Positions 35,474-43,530 of a stretch of 64,000 nt of DNA are shown piece after piece. The translations under genes and the position numbers were made by a program. The DNA comes from Lutispora sp003527145 (GTDB taxonomy: Bacteria > Bacillota > Clostridia > Lutisporales > Lutisporaceae): positions 19,380-83,379 of the forward strand of contig JASBZB010000018.1 in assembly GCA_029983695.1 (NCBI GenBank), written 5' to 3'. Below the pieces are notes generated by a model, which saw only the letters and a program-made list of their open reading frames with translations, ran no database searches and was not told the DNA's origin. Position 1 is the stretch's first letter. Every line of letters begins with the position of its first letter.

Positions 35474-35944
35474 CTACTCCCTGAGAGTAGCCTTTAACCT
35501 GCTGTCTTTGAGCAAAATATTGATCGCATCCATGATCGATCGCACCACCACGTCCGCATGGGCCAGCAGCCTGCCGCTGCAGCCTTCGCCCTCAACAACA
35601 GCTATGGACAACCTGGCTGATTTAAACATTTCTATATCATTAAAACCGTTGCCTATGCAGATCGTCTTATCAGCTCCTATGCTTTCGACTATTTCTTTTT
35701 TAAAATCGGCTGCCTTTCCTTTAGGAAAGGTCCTGACAGATACGCCGGATTGGGCACATTCGGCTTCAACGGTTCCATAGGTATCGGCAGTCAATATGTA
35801 AATATCGGCATGGGATTTAAGCTCCGCCAGAAGCTCCCCCACCCCGTCTATAAGCTTTCCGTCCGTCGCTATCGTGCCGTTATAATCAAACACTATGTTT
35901 TCTATCTCAATTACTCCTAAACCTGGTATATCATAAATAAGCAT
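35474..35944 (-). CDS. HAD-family phosphatase related to soluble P-type-ATPase-like hydrolases
   Basis: 156 aa with the four HAD motifs: FDYNGTIATDG (nucleophile Asp; the usual second acidic residue is Asn, as in the P-type-ATPase-like soluble HADs), ILTAD, the Lys in FPKGKAADFK, and GNGFNDIEMF. Cap-less, cytoplasmic, Mg-dependent hydrolase. It follows pstB by 18 nt, so it is probably co-transcribed with the phosphate transporter; a role in phosphate salvage is inference. Confidence 0.8.
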   Translation of the reverse strand: MLIYDIPGLGVIEIENIVFDYNGTIATDGKLIDGVGELLAELKSHADIYILTADTYGTVEAECAQSGVSVRTFPKGKAADFKKEIVESIGADKTICIGNGFNDIEMFKSARLSIAVVEGEGCSGRLLAHADVVVRSIMDAINILLKDSRLKATLRE

Positions 35945-35962
35945 TCAATAGTCCCTCCAATT

Positions 35963-36706
35963 TTACCCATATATGCCTTCAATATATTCCCTAGTCCTTC
36001 TGTTCTGAGGTGAGGAAAACATCCTGGCTGTTTCATCATATTCTATCAGCTCTCCGTCCAGCATGAATGCGGTGTAATCCGATATCCTCTTTGCCTGATA
36101 AAGGTTATGGGTGACTATTACTATAGTATAATCTCCGGCTAAATTTCTCAACATTTTTTCGATATTAGCAGTGTTTTTCACATCCAGAGCGGAGCAAGGC
36201 TCGTCCAGAAGCAATACCTCCGGCTCTACTGTCAGCGCTCTTGCAATGCAAAGCCTCTGCTGCTGGCCTCCGGAGAGCTTCAATGCAGACATGCCAAGCT
36301 CATCTTTTACTTCGTCATAAAGGCCCGATATTTTAAGCTTATCAATGGCTATTTCTCTCAACCTGCTTTTGTCCCTTATCCCATAGTAAACCGGAGCATA
36401 GGTTAAATTTTTATATATAGAAAAGGGGAATGGCGCCGGTTTTTGAAAAACTATGCCTATCCTCTTTCTTATTTCTTCTTTGGGCATGGAATAAATATCC
36501 TTGCCATTAAATAAAATGTTGCCTGCGGCTCTTCCTCCGCTTTCCTCCAGCATTCTGTTCAATGATAAGAGAAATGTGGATTTGCCGCATCCCGATGGGC
36601 CTATTATTGCAGTTATTTTATTCTTTTCGATCTTCATATCCATATCATTTATTATCTTTTTCTCTCCGTAATAGGCATAAAAGGATTTTAACTCCAGTAC
36701 ATTCAT
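35963..36706 (-). CDS. pstB: Phosphate ABC transporter ATPase PstB
   Basis: A 247-aa ABC ATPase with Walker A GPSGCGKS, the Pst-typical ALKLSGGQQQRLCIARAL signature region and Walker B LLLDEPCSALD. ATG at 36706 overlaps the pstA stop by 4 nt (ATGA) with AAGGAAG upstream; an extended TTG start at 36727 is less likely. Part of pstSCAB; no phoU follows. Confidence 0.93.
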   Translation of the reverse strand: MNVLELKSFYAYYGEKKIINDMDMKIEKNKITAIIGPSGCGKSTFLLSLNRMLEESGGRAAGNILFNGKDIYSMPKEEIRKRIGIVFQKPAPFPFSIYKNLTYAPVYYGIRDKSRLREIAIDKLKISGLYDEVKDELGMSALKLSGGQQQRLCIARALTVEPEVLLLDEPCSALDVKNTANIEKMLRNLAGDYTIVIVTHNLYQAKRISDYTAFMLDGELIEYDETARMFSSPQNRRTREYIEGIYG

Positions 36707-37539
36707 TTCGTCACTTCCTTTCTCCAAAAGGTTAAGGATATTGAAACCAGGTTTATGATGAACAACAGTAATATGAGCACCAATGCTGTCCCATAGGATT
36801 TTTCTATGGATATGCCCTCCCCTGTTAAAATATACAGATGAAAGGGCAATGCCATAACAGGTGAAGACAAGGACTTGGGAATAGGTGCAAATATTACAGC
36901 GCCTGTCAGTATGATAGGTGCGGCAGCACCCATCGCAAAGCCTCCTGCCAGGGTGACTGCAGATACTATATCCCTTATGCTTTGGGGCAGTACCAATCTT
37001 AATAATGTATAAAGCTTAGTTGTCCCCAGAGCATATGAAGAAAGCAGCATCGAGCTGCTGAATTCTCTGAAAGTCTTCTCAACTCTGACCTGTATGAAAG
37101 GAAATATCATTATGCCCAAGGTCAGGCCCGCAGATATAAGGCTTCTTCCCATCTTCAGATTAGCCACCATAAACGTATAACCAAAAAGGCCAAGTATGAT
37201 GGACGGAACTCCTGCCATGCATTGTATCACCACATGTGCAAGACTCTCCATCCTTTTGGATTTGCAATAAAACACTATGTATACAGCAGTTGAAATTGCC
37301 AGTATAGACGCAAAAACGCATGAGATAAGTATGAGCAGCAGGCTTCCTATGATTGCAGGCAATATGCCGCCCTCAGATCCCAGGGGTATGCCCGCCGGAT
37401 TGGATAAAATAAACTCCCAGGTCATCGCCTTGAACCCGTTTTTTAAAATATAGATGAATATGAAGGATGCACTCAAAAGAGCCAAAAGGCCGCTGAACAA
37501 TATCCATGCATTAAAAAATATTGAGCTTATCTTCTTCAT
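36703..37539 (-). CDS. pstA: Phosphate ABC transporter permease PstA
   Basis: A 278-aa permease with six predicted helices. The PstA-type segments SEGGILPAIIGSLLLI and GVPSIILGLFGYTF are near the middle, and the EAA-loop-like LLSSYALGTTKLYTLLRLVLPQ is present. It overlaps pstC by 4 nt (ATGA). Confidence 0.93.
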   Translation of the reverse strand: MKKISSIFFNAWILFSGLLALLSASFIFIYILKNGFKAMTWEFILSNPAGIPLGSEGGILPAIIGSLLLILISCVFASILAISTAVYIVFYCKSKRMESLAHVVIQCMAGVPSIILGLFGYTFMVANLKMGRSLISAGLTLGIMIFPFIQVRVEKTFREFSSSMLLSSYALGTTKLYTLLRLVLPQSIRDIVSAVTLAGGFAMGAAAPIILTGAVIFAPIPKSLSSPVMALPFHLYILTGEGISIEKSYGTALVLILLLFIINLVSISLTFWRKEVTK

Positions 37540-38402
37540 AATTGACTCATGCTCCTTTTAATATAAAATAGAGCTATATTTATTATGAGCAATATAGCCA
37601 TCAGTACAAAGCCTGCCGCAAAGAGGGCGTGATAATGCAGGCTGCCTACCTCTGCCATGCCCATTTCAAGGGCGATGAGCGAGGGTATGGTCTGACATTT
37701 TCCTAAAAGCTTAGGCATTATCGGTGCATTTCCGATAACCATCATCACTGCCATGGTTTCCCCCATGGCTCTTCCCAAAGCTAAAACTGCAGCTGCTGTG
37801 ATTCCCTTTATGCTCTGAGACAGCACTATGGTCCTGATAATGTAGCCCTTGGATATGCCTAATGCCTTGGCTACCATCGAATACTTCCCATACATCTTTC
37901 CCATGGTTTCATCACAGGTGGATATTATATACGGCAAAACCATGATCGAAAGCAATATCCCTCCTGCAAGGACGGATTCACCCGAGGAAAAGTCAAATAC
38001 CCTCTCAAAAAATTTAACCAATACAAGCAACCCGATAAACCCATATATTACCGAAGGCACTCCCGCCATCACATCTATCAATCCCCTCAATATCAGCCTA
38101 GGCTTTTCCTTGACATAGCCTGACAGCAAAAGTGAGCTTCCTACCCCTATAGGCAAAGCAATGATTATGGCAACTATGGATACATACAAAGTACCGAGTA
38201 TGATATTGAGTATCGATAGATTTTCCGGAGCCGCCAGAGGATTCCATGTGTTCCTCGTTATAAATTTCAATATAGGCACCGCTCTGAAAAATATCAAGCT
38301 TTCTTTAAATATAAAAAGTATTATAAAGGATAAAAGCAATAATGAAAGAACAGCCAGCAGTTTAATACTTTTTTCAAATACCCTGTCAAGGACCTCCCAC
38401 AT
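37536..38402 (-). CDS. pstC: Phosphate ABC transporter permease PstC
   Basis: A 288-aa permease with about six helices and family segments LGTLYVSIVAIIIALPIGVG, AGVPSVIYGFIGL and ALGRAMGETMAVMMVIGN. It is separated from pstS by 161 bp occupied by an interrupted stem-loop repeat. Confidence 0.94.
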   Translation of the reverse strand: MWEVLDRVFEKSIKLLAVLSLLLLSFIILFIFKESLIFFRAVPILKFITRNTWNPLAAPENLSILNIILGTLYVSIVAIIIALPIGVGSSLLLSGYVKEKPRLILRGLIDVMAGVPSVIYGFIGLLVLVKFFERVFDFSSGESVLAGGILLSIMVLPYIISTCDETMGKMYGKYSMVAKALGISKGYIIRTIVLSQSIKGITAAAVLALGRAMGETMAVMMVIGNAPIMPKLLGKCQTIPSLIALEMGMAEVGSLHYHALFAAGFVLMAILLIINIALFYIKRSMSQL

Positions 38403-38419
38403 TCTATCACCTCAAAAAA

Positions 38420-38551
38420 GAGGCTGTTGCATAACGGATTCAACCTGTCATTCCGAAGGAGCAAAGCGACTGAAGAATCTTTTTTATTGCAATGTCTTAA
38501 AGATTCTTCTGTGTGCTCAGAATGACTAAATTATCATTTTGCAACAGTCTC
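38420..38551. repeat. Stem-loop repeat, copy 2 (pstS-pstC gap), interrupted by an 80-bp element
   Basis: The outer arms (GAGGCTGTTGCA at 38420-38431 and TTGCAACAGTCTC at 38539-38551) and the inner TAACGGATTCAAC match the reverse complement of copy 1 (31882-31928). The match is broken by an inserted 80-bp element at about 38447-38526. Confidence 0.75.
38447..38526. repeat. MITE-like element with GTCATTC/GAATGAC ends
   Basis: 80 bp starting GTCATTCCGAAGGAGC and ending GCTCAGAATGAC, with a nested pair of arms AAGAATCT/AGATTCTT. The ends are complementary over at least 7 bp. Short palindromes beginning GTCATTC-GAG-C and containing GAAGAATCT are widespread dispersed repeats in bacteria; copy number here is unknown. 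Confidence 0.65.
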
Positions 38552-38563
38552 AACGATCAAGCT

Positions 38564-39505
38564 CTATTTTACAGGCACAAAGCCCATCTGTTCTATAATT
38601 TTCGCTCCCTTTTCCGATGTCACAACATCCATGAAGGCCTTTTGCTCTGGGGTCAATTCTCCTCTTTTTACCACTATAAGGGGCCTGGATATCTTGTAGG
38701 AGCCATTTACTATGTTTTCCTCTGTGGGCTCTACTCCATCCACTTTTAAGGGTATCAGCTTGCCTTTATTTTGATTGACCATGCCAAAGGAGGCATAACC
38801 AATAGCATCCTTATTCTCAATTACCTTGGTCACCAGCGCTCCCATAGAAGGAGACTGAATGGCATCAGGCCTTATCTGAGTTTCGCCCATCACGCTCTTC
38901 TGGAAGACTTCATGTGCTCCGCCGCTTAAGTCTCTTATAACCACAACAATCTCCTTATGAGGAAGCTTGCTGTCGAGCTCATCCCAGAATTTATACTCCC
39001 CGGCAAAGATCTTTTTCACTTCTTCCGTGGTCAAGCTGTCTCTCAGCTTTACCAATGGATTCTCCGGGTTTATGGATATGGTAAGAGCATCTATTCCAAG
39101 TGTAAAATCTTTTGCATCTCCGATTTTCTCTTTCTCTTCGGTCTTGATTTCCCTGGCCAGCATACCAAAATCACTGGTGTCTTCCAGCACTGCTTTAACT
39201 CCTGCTCCTGAACCGCCGGCAGAAACATAAATAGCTATATTTTGTTCCGGAAAGCTTGGATCTACCTTGTTCCAGGTAGTATATCCTTCGATAAAATCAG
39301 TGGCAATAGCCGATATTACCGGTGCCAGCGTGGACGAGCCGTTAAATGTTATTTGTGCTTTGAATTCATTTTTCATTTCATCCGGCTTATCTCCGGCAGC
39401 AGAATCGCTATCTGCAGGCGCTGCGGGCGCCTGGCTTGTACAACCTGTTAAAGCCATTGTAAAAACCAGCAGCATACATAATAAAATACTCCAAAATCTC
39501 TTCAT
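38564..39505 (-). CDS. pstS: Phosphate-binding lipoprotein PstS
   Basis: 313 aa, lipoprotein signal (VFTMALTGC lipobox) followed by an acidic, Ala/Asp-rich linker. A type II binding fold carries the phosphate-contact motifs NGSSTLAPVI, SAGGSGAGVKAV and RDLSGGAHEVF. It is the first gene of pstSCAB-HAD. Start supported by GGGGAGG. Confidence 0.92.
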   Translation of the reverse strand: MKRFWSILLCMLLVFTMALTGCTSQAPAAPADSDSAAGDKPDEMKNEFKAQITFNGSSTLAPVISAIATDFIEGYTTWNKVDPSFPEQNIAIYVSAGGSGAGVKAVLEDTSDFGMLAREIKTEEKEKIGDAKDFTLGIDALTISINPENPLVKLRDSLTTEEVKKIFAGEYKFWDELDSKLPHKEIVVVIRDLSGGAHEVFQKSVMGETQIRPDAIQSPSMGALVTKVIENKDAIGYASFGMVNQNKGKLIPLKVDGVEPTEENIVNGSYKISRPLIVVKRGELTPEQKAFMDVVTSEKGAKIIEQMGFVPVK

Positions 39506-39600
39506 TGTAAATACCTCCCCGTTGATATATTATGACAACTATCCATAGTGATTTTATTATGATTGCCAGGATTTTACCAATCGATATAATTTATAGTTCT

Positions 39601-40551
39601 TCACCTTTGTATAGCTTTTATCAATGAGAAGTCCAAATTGCCGCCGCTTATGATTATCGCTATATTTTTATTCTTGAATAATTCCGGTTCAGCCATGACT
39701 GCGGCAACCCCCACTGCGCCTGCAGGCTCCGCGATCACCTTTTCCTTATCCATAAGAAAAAGCACAGCCTCTTTGATGCTTTCTTCCTCAACCAGAACTA
39801 TATCGTCAATGCATTGCCTTGACATATTGTATGGTATTTCTCCTACTCCCCCTATCAGAGCATCGCATATGGAAGGCTCCGACGGAAAGTCGGAATAGAA
39901 TATTCTATCCTTCATAGCTTTGGCCATAGCAGGGCAGGCCTCAGTCTGGACGCCAATAATTTTTATTGAAGGCTTGAGATGCTTGGCTGCCACAGATACA
40001 CCGGTTATAAGCCCTCCGCCGCCGATAGGAGCTAATATTGCATCAATATCCGGATTAGCCTCGAGTATCTCCATAGCAATGCTTCCTTGGCCCGCTATCA
40101 CTTCTATGTCGGAACAGGGATCTATAAATATGCGCTTCTCCTTATCCAGCGCCTCCTGGGCTGCAGCATGGGCTTCATCGTAATTTCTTCCCACTGTGAC
40201 AACTTCAGCTCCATAATATTTTATCTTTTCCAGCTTTGACCCGGGTATAGTTTCGGGGACAAATATTTTAGCTTTTATACCTCCTAAAAGCTTGGCAGAA
40301 TAGCTTACTCCGGCACCGTGATTGCCTGAAGATACAGCCATTACCCCTTTTGACTTTTCATCATCCGTCAGGCTGGCAAGCTTGCTCAAAGCGCCTCTTA
40401 TCTTGAAGCCCTTCAGCCTTTGCTGACATTCCAGCTTGAGAAAAACATCAGTTTCCCCATTGCTCAAATACATTGAATGATCCAGAGGTGTTTCATATAT
40501 ATATTTTTTTATTCTATCTCTCGCTAATTGAATATCCTTAAAATAAACCAT
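39601..40551 (-). CDS. Threonine/serine dehydratase, catabolic type (IlvA/TdcB family)
   Basis: A fold-type II PLP enzyme of about 316 aa with no C-terminal ACT domain, so not feedback-inhibited like biosynthetic IlvA. The PLP Lys is in RLKGFKIRGALSKL, with SSGNHGAGVSY and the phosphate-binding GGGGL (APIGGGGLITG). Deaminates L-threonine to 2-oxobutyrate; serine dehydratase or racemase activity is possible. ATG 40551 has the best spacing to GGGAG; other in-frame ATGs lie immediately upstream. Confidence 0.88.
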   Translation of the reverse strand: MVYFKDIQLARDRIKKYIYETPLDHSMYLSNGETDVFLKLECQQRLKGFKIRGALSKLASLTDDEKSKGVMAVSSGNHGAGVSYSAKLLGGIKAKIFVPETIPGSKLEKIKYYGAEVVTVGRNYDEAHAAAQEALDKEKRIFIDPCSDIEVIAGQGSIAMEILEANPDIDAILAPIGGGGLITGVSVAAKHLKPSIKIIGVQTEACPAMAKAMKDRIFYSDFPSEPSICDALIGGVGEIPYNMSRQCIDDIVLVEEESIKEAVLFLMDKEKVIAEPAGAVGVAAVMAEPELFKNKNIAIIISGGNLDFSLIKAIQR

Positions 40552-40634
40552 CATCAGCACTCCCTAAATCCCGATTAATACATATAATATTATCATAAAA
40601 ATCAAATAAATATCTATAATTATGCGATGAATTA

Positions 40635-40679
40635 CAAAAAAGGAAGCTGCATCCTTTTGATTCCCAGTTTCCTTTTTGT
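40635..40679. terminator. Bidirectional-type terminator between the gene remnant and the dehydratase
   Basis: AAAAAAGGAAGCTG pairs with CAGTTTCCTTTTTG (one G-T pair) around a 15-nt loop, with A- and T-runs at the two ends. Confidence 0.7.
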
Positions 40680-40717
40680 ATTAAACGATTTTCACGTTAT
40701 ATATAATTTAAGGATGA

Positions 40718-40867
40718 TCATTTAGTGTATACCAGTTGAATGTTGTATTCTACCGATTTAGCTTCATCATCCTGAACATTTCCATTGATATATATTTGAT
40801 ATTTGCCGGATTCGCCTTGCAAAGTGAATTCTGATGAGCCCAAATCTTTGGAGCTGTCTCCGCCGTG
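40718..40867 (-). pseudogene. 3' remnant of a lost gene
   Basis: A 49-codon open frame with no start codon, ending at TGA 40720-40718. It reads HGGDSSKDLGSSEFTLQGES and continues GKYQIYINGN...YNIQLVYTK. It looks like the C-terminal beta-strands of a secreted or surface protein. The preceding bases in another frame read CKEQEELEKKSYYDT, which could be the same gene before a frameshift. It is followed by a good terminator, as a real gene end would be. Family not recognised. Confidence 0.5.
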
Positions 40868-40904
40868 TCATAGTAGCTCTTCTTTTCCAGCTCTTCTTGC
40901 TCTT

Positions 40905-41035
40905 TACATGCAATGCGTTCCCTACTATAACTCGGCCAGGGCAAGCCCTATCCCTACGAACCCCCTCAGTGTTAATCCGTGTAAAAGTCCGTGCCAATCC
41001 GTGTTCCACGTTCTCCCTCATACCTCAGAGGAATA
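40905..41035. repeat. GC-rich dispersed-type repeat region
   Basis: This segment differs in composition from both flanks. It contains reiterated CACGGATT/CACGGACT units about 11-17 bp apart on the minus strand (40975-41015), followed by GGGATAGGGCTTGCCC and GTTATAGTAGGGA. Similar ACGGATT strings occur as intergenic repeats in many genomes. It joins the truncated gene remnant to the HAAS-domain gene. Together with 40552-41062 this gap holds no intact gene. Confidence 0.5.
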
Positions 41036-41062
41036 CATGCATCCTGAGTTCTAAAACCCTTC

Positions 41063-42079
41063 CTATTTTTTTATAGAATAATATATGTGCTTGCATACTT
41101 CAAAAGCTGTGGTAAGGACGATTATCGCTATGAAGATTTTAAAGCTTACTGTACCTATATCCCCCAGCCTTTGGAAAGGAACAAAATCCGTATTCATGAT
41201 GCTTTCTTTTACGGCAGGATTCAATATTCCGGGATTGCCTGCCATCACAAGAAATATAGCCAAAGAGCCTATGTCAACTCCTATCTGGACAAATCTTAAA
41301 GCATTAGTCCATTTCCCTGCCCTGAGTTTATAACCGTTCAACAGCACATTTCCTATCCAGAATATATTCAAATACGGCATATAGATCCTTAAGATATCAA
41401 TGGAGAATAATGGGATATAGACACTCTCTGCTCCTATTTTATAATATATGGCGATTATATGAGGAAATCTGTTGAAAATAATTATGCCCAATATCGTAAA
41501 GCATATAGCAGCGTATACCTCGGATACTTTTATCATCTCATAAGATACAGGCACAGGCTCCAGATCCTTAGGGCTCCATTTACTATTAGGATTCAGATCC
41601 TTTATATCTTCTTCCTTTGCAAAATACTGTATAATGGCAAATACAATGGTAACAGACCCTACAGCGCTGATACAGGCTGATATTATCTGTATCGGCAGCT
41701 TATACATCAACTCTATGAAGGAGCCTTGTGTGCTCAATACGGAGACCAAAGCTGCAATACAAATTCCCAAAGCTACGGCCCCCAGTACAATGGTGAGAAG
41801 CAAGCGGTATAGATCATATAATTCAGGACCGATCAGATACCCGCTGTTAGCTTTGTACTTTGCCGCAACCTCTGCCGGAGAGCCGAATGACTCTAAAATC
41901 GATAGTACGTCCTCTTCTGTCTCTTTATAAGCTTCGCCCTTAGCCAATCTGCCACTTGCGGTTTTTTCATCCAGAGCATCCAATATCAGAGATCTCAGCT
42001 CTTTAGTTGTATCTTCTCTGTGGGCTTTTGGCAGCTTTTGGCCCACCGCATATAGGTAACGATCAATCCAATTTTTCAT
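41063..42079 (-). CDS. HAAS-domain membrane protein, partner of PadR
   Basis: About 338 aa. The N-terminal domain (about residues 1-85; WIDRYLYAVGQKLPKAHREDTTKELRSLI, SILESFGSPAEVAAKY, given in parts) is the HAAS signalling domain. About seven membrane helices follow. Such proteins are encoded with PadR regulators, whose activity they probably modulate from the membrane. The ATG at 42079 lies about 9 nt after GGAG; the longer frame to 42127 lacks a site. It overlaps padR by 17 nt. Confidence 0.8.
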   Translation of the reverse strand: MKNWIDRYLYAVGQKLPKAHREDTTKELRSLILDALDEKTASGRLAKGEAYKETEEDVLSILESFGSPAEVAAKYKANSGYLIGPELYDLYRLLLTIVLGAVALGICIAALVSVLSTQGSFIELMYKLPIQIISACISAVGSVTIVFAIIQYFAKEEDIKDLNPNSKWSPKDLEPVPVSYEMIKVSEVYAAICFTILGIIIFNRFPHIIAIYYKIGAESVYIPLFSIDILRIYMPYLNIFWIGNVLLNGYKLRAGKWTNALRFVQIGVDIGSLAIFLVMAGNPGILNPAVKESIMNTDFVPFQRLGDIGTVSFKIFIAIIVLTTAFEVCKHIYYSIKK

Positions 42080-42431
42080 TATTCCCATCTCCATTCTTAG
42101 TTTTGAGAAGCTTTGTAATGATATCATTCAGGTGAATCCACTCTGTCATAAGACGATTCAATACTTTTTTGCCTTTTGCATTCAACACATAGTATCTTCG
42201 TGGCCTTGCCTCATCTAAAGACCAGCTGCTATCCAACAGCTCCTGTTTTTCCAGTCTTCTCAGGAGCGGGTATAATGTGCTCTGATCAATCGCCAGTCCT
42301 CTTTCCGTCAAGCGCTGAACCAAAGAATATCCGTATTTCTCTTCTTCCAACTGACTCAAAACACTCAAAACCAGAATACCTCTTCTTAATTCCATAGCCA
42401 GACTAGATACAATTTCATCCACTTCAGACAT
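42063..42431 (-). CDS. PadR-family transcriptional regulator
   Basis: A 122-aa winged-helix regulator with the PadR core (ILVLSVLSQLEEEKYGYSL, STLYPLLRRLEKQELL, RRYYVLNAKGKKVL) and a short C-terminal dimer helix. Normally represses its own promoter until its ligand or partner releases it. Overlaps and precedes the HAAS-domain gene in a two-gene operon. Confidence 0.92.
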   Translation of the reverse strand: MSEVDEIVSSLAMELRRGILVLSVLSQLEEEKYGYSLVQRLTERGLAIDQSTLYPLLRRLEKQELLDSSWSLDEARPRRYYVLNAKGKKVLNRLMTEWIHLNDIITKLLKTKNGDGNNEKLD

Positions 42432-42481
42432 TTTTAATCACTTCCTTGTGATTAAATTATACTGTATGGCGCATAGTATTG

Positions 42482-42772
42482 TCAATAATATAATACTATG
42501 CCTTTTAAATTATTAATAATATAAAAATATTGCAAAATAAAGACCTTTCTGAGATATATTGACATGTTCTGTGTCACGCCTGCATCGTCCAACTTCTTTT
42601 TAAATACCAATTCATCATTGTTTAAGTTTTCAAATACAAAAGATATGATACTTTTATGTCCAAGATCTAGGATTGCACAAAGATAAGCCTTACTATCAAT
42701 TCCATATTTCATTTCTGTCACATCAGACAGACACTTCTTATCGAATCCATTTGCATGGTATTCTCTTATAGT
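42482..42772 (-). pseudogene. IS3-family transposase (OrfB) remnant with internal deletion
   Basis: An open frame without start reads REYHANGFDKKCLSDVTEMKYG, then SKAYLCAILDLGHKSIISFV and NNDELVFK. This is the rve core around the first Asp of the DDE triad. It jumps directly to KKLDDAGVTQNMS, normally found about 30 residues later, so the HSDRG block with the second catalytic Asp is deleted. The remainder is unrelated to the family. No terminal repeats were found. Confidence 0.75.
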
Positions 42773-42789
42773 TTACATGAAAATCGGGC

Positions 42790-43392
42790 TCACATTTTAA
42801 CCTGATTGTCATCTGAAATACCATCTTTCTCTTCATAGACATCCTTGATAAGTGGAAGTGGGCTCTTATTAAACTGTTCATTATTGCTTTCTATCAGCTT
42901 CTTTAATTGCATAACACACTTGGAGATTTCATTTGCCGAATGAAGTCTTCTTGATACGCAAATAGCTGCAGGGTTCTCGCAAATAAAGCATTTTCTCGGC
43001 GGCAGACCAATATCACCACGCCCAACAGGTGATCCGTCTCTGTCCATAACATCAATGTCCAATATGCGTCCTCCGATAATAGATTCTTCAGCTTCTACAC
43101 ATATTTTTTTAATTTCTTTGGCTTCAGTTTCAGTAGATATAAAAACAGCAGGGCCATCATCTCCTTGTATGCAGTTCTCAAAACAAACTTGATGACCCTT
43201 GAAAACTAAAGTTTTATAAAAGTTATTGCATAGCTTAAGAAAAAGTATCCCAAACTCTTCATCAGTTCTATAAAGAAGCGGTACGCACAAGGTAATAGTA
43301 ATCAGGCAGTTTTGCTGTTTTTCAACAATGCTTCTGCGCATTTCCCATCGTTGCTCTCTAGCCGCAAGAACTTTCAGCAACTCTTTATCCAT
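42790..43392 (-). CDS. citX: Holo-citrate lyase synthase CitX (apo-ACP phosphoribosyl-dephospho-CoA transferase)
   Basis: Transfers the 2'-(5''-triphosphoribosyl)-3'-dephospho-CoA arm onto the serine of the citrate lyase ACP. About 200 aa. The family signature GRILDIDVMDRDGSPVGRGD is followed by LPPRKCFICENPAAICVSRRLHS. ATG 43392 follows GGAGG by 5 nt; the frame is open to 43497 but without a site. It is the last gene of the tricarboxylate operon. Confidence 0.9.
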   Translation of the reverse strand: MDKELLKVLAAREQRWEMRRSIVEKQQNCLITITLCVPLLYRTDEEFGILFLKLCNNFYKTLVFKGHQVCFENCIQGDDGPAVFISTETEAKEIKKICVEAEESIIGGRILDIDVMDRDGSPVGRGDIGLPPRKCFICENPAAICVSRRLHSANEISKCVMQLKKLIESNNEQFNKSPLPLIKDVYEEKDGISDDNQVKM

Positions 43393-43530
43393 ATAGACCT
43401 CCATTCCGCCGCTGCCGCTGACGGCACAAATAGTAATGAAAAAATGGTGCGCGGTTTCCACCACTTGGTTATCATTAATTTGAAAGATGCCATCCATATT
43501 ACTGCAGCCAATCCAAATGGTTGAAAGCTG

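Noticed and set aside
40750..41021. Open frames of 64 and 84 codons read across the repeat region
   Set aside because: They run through the GC-rich repeat and the remnant in the wrong frame and have no ribosome site or recognisable similarity.
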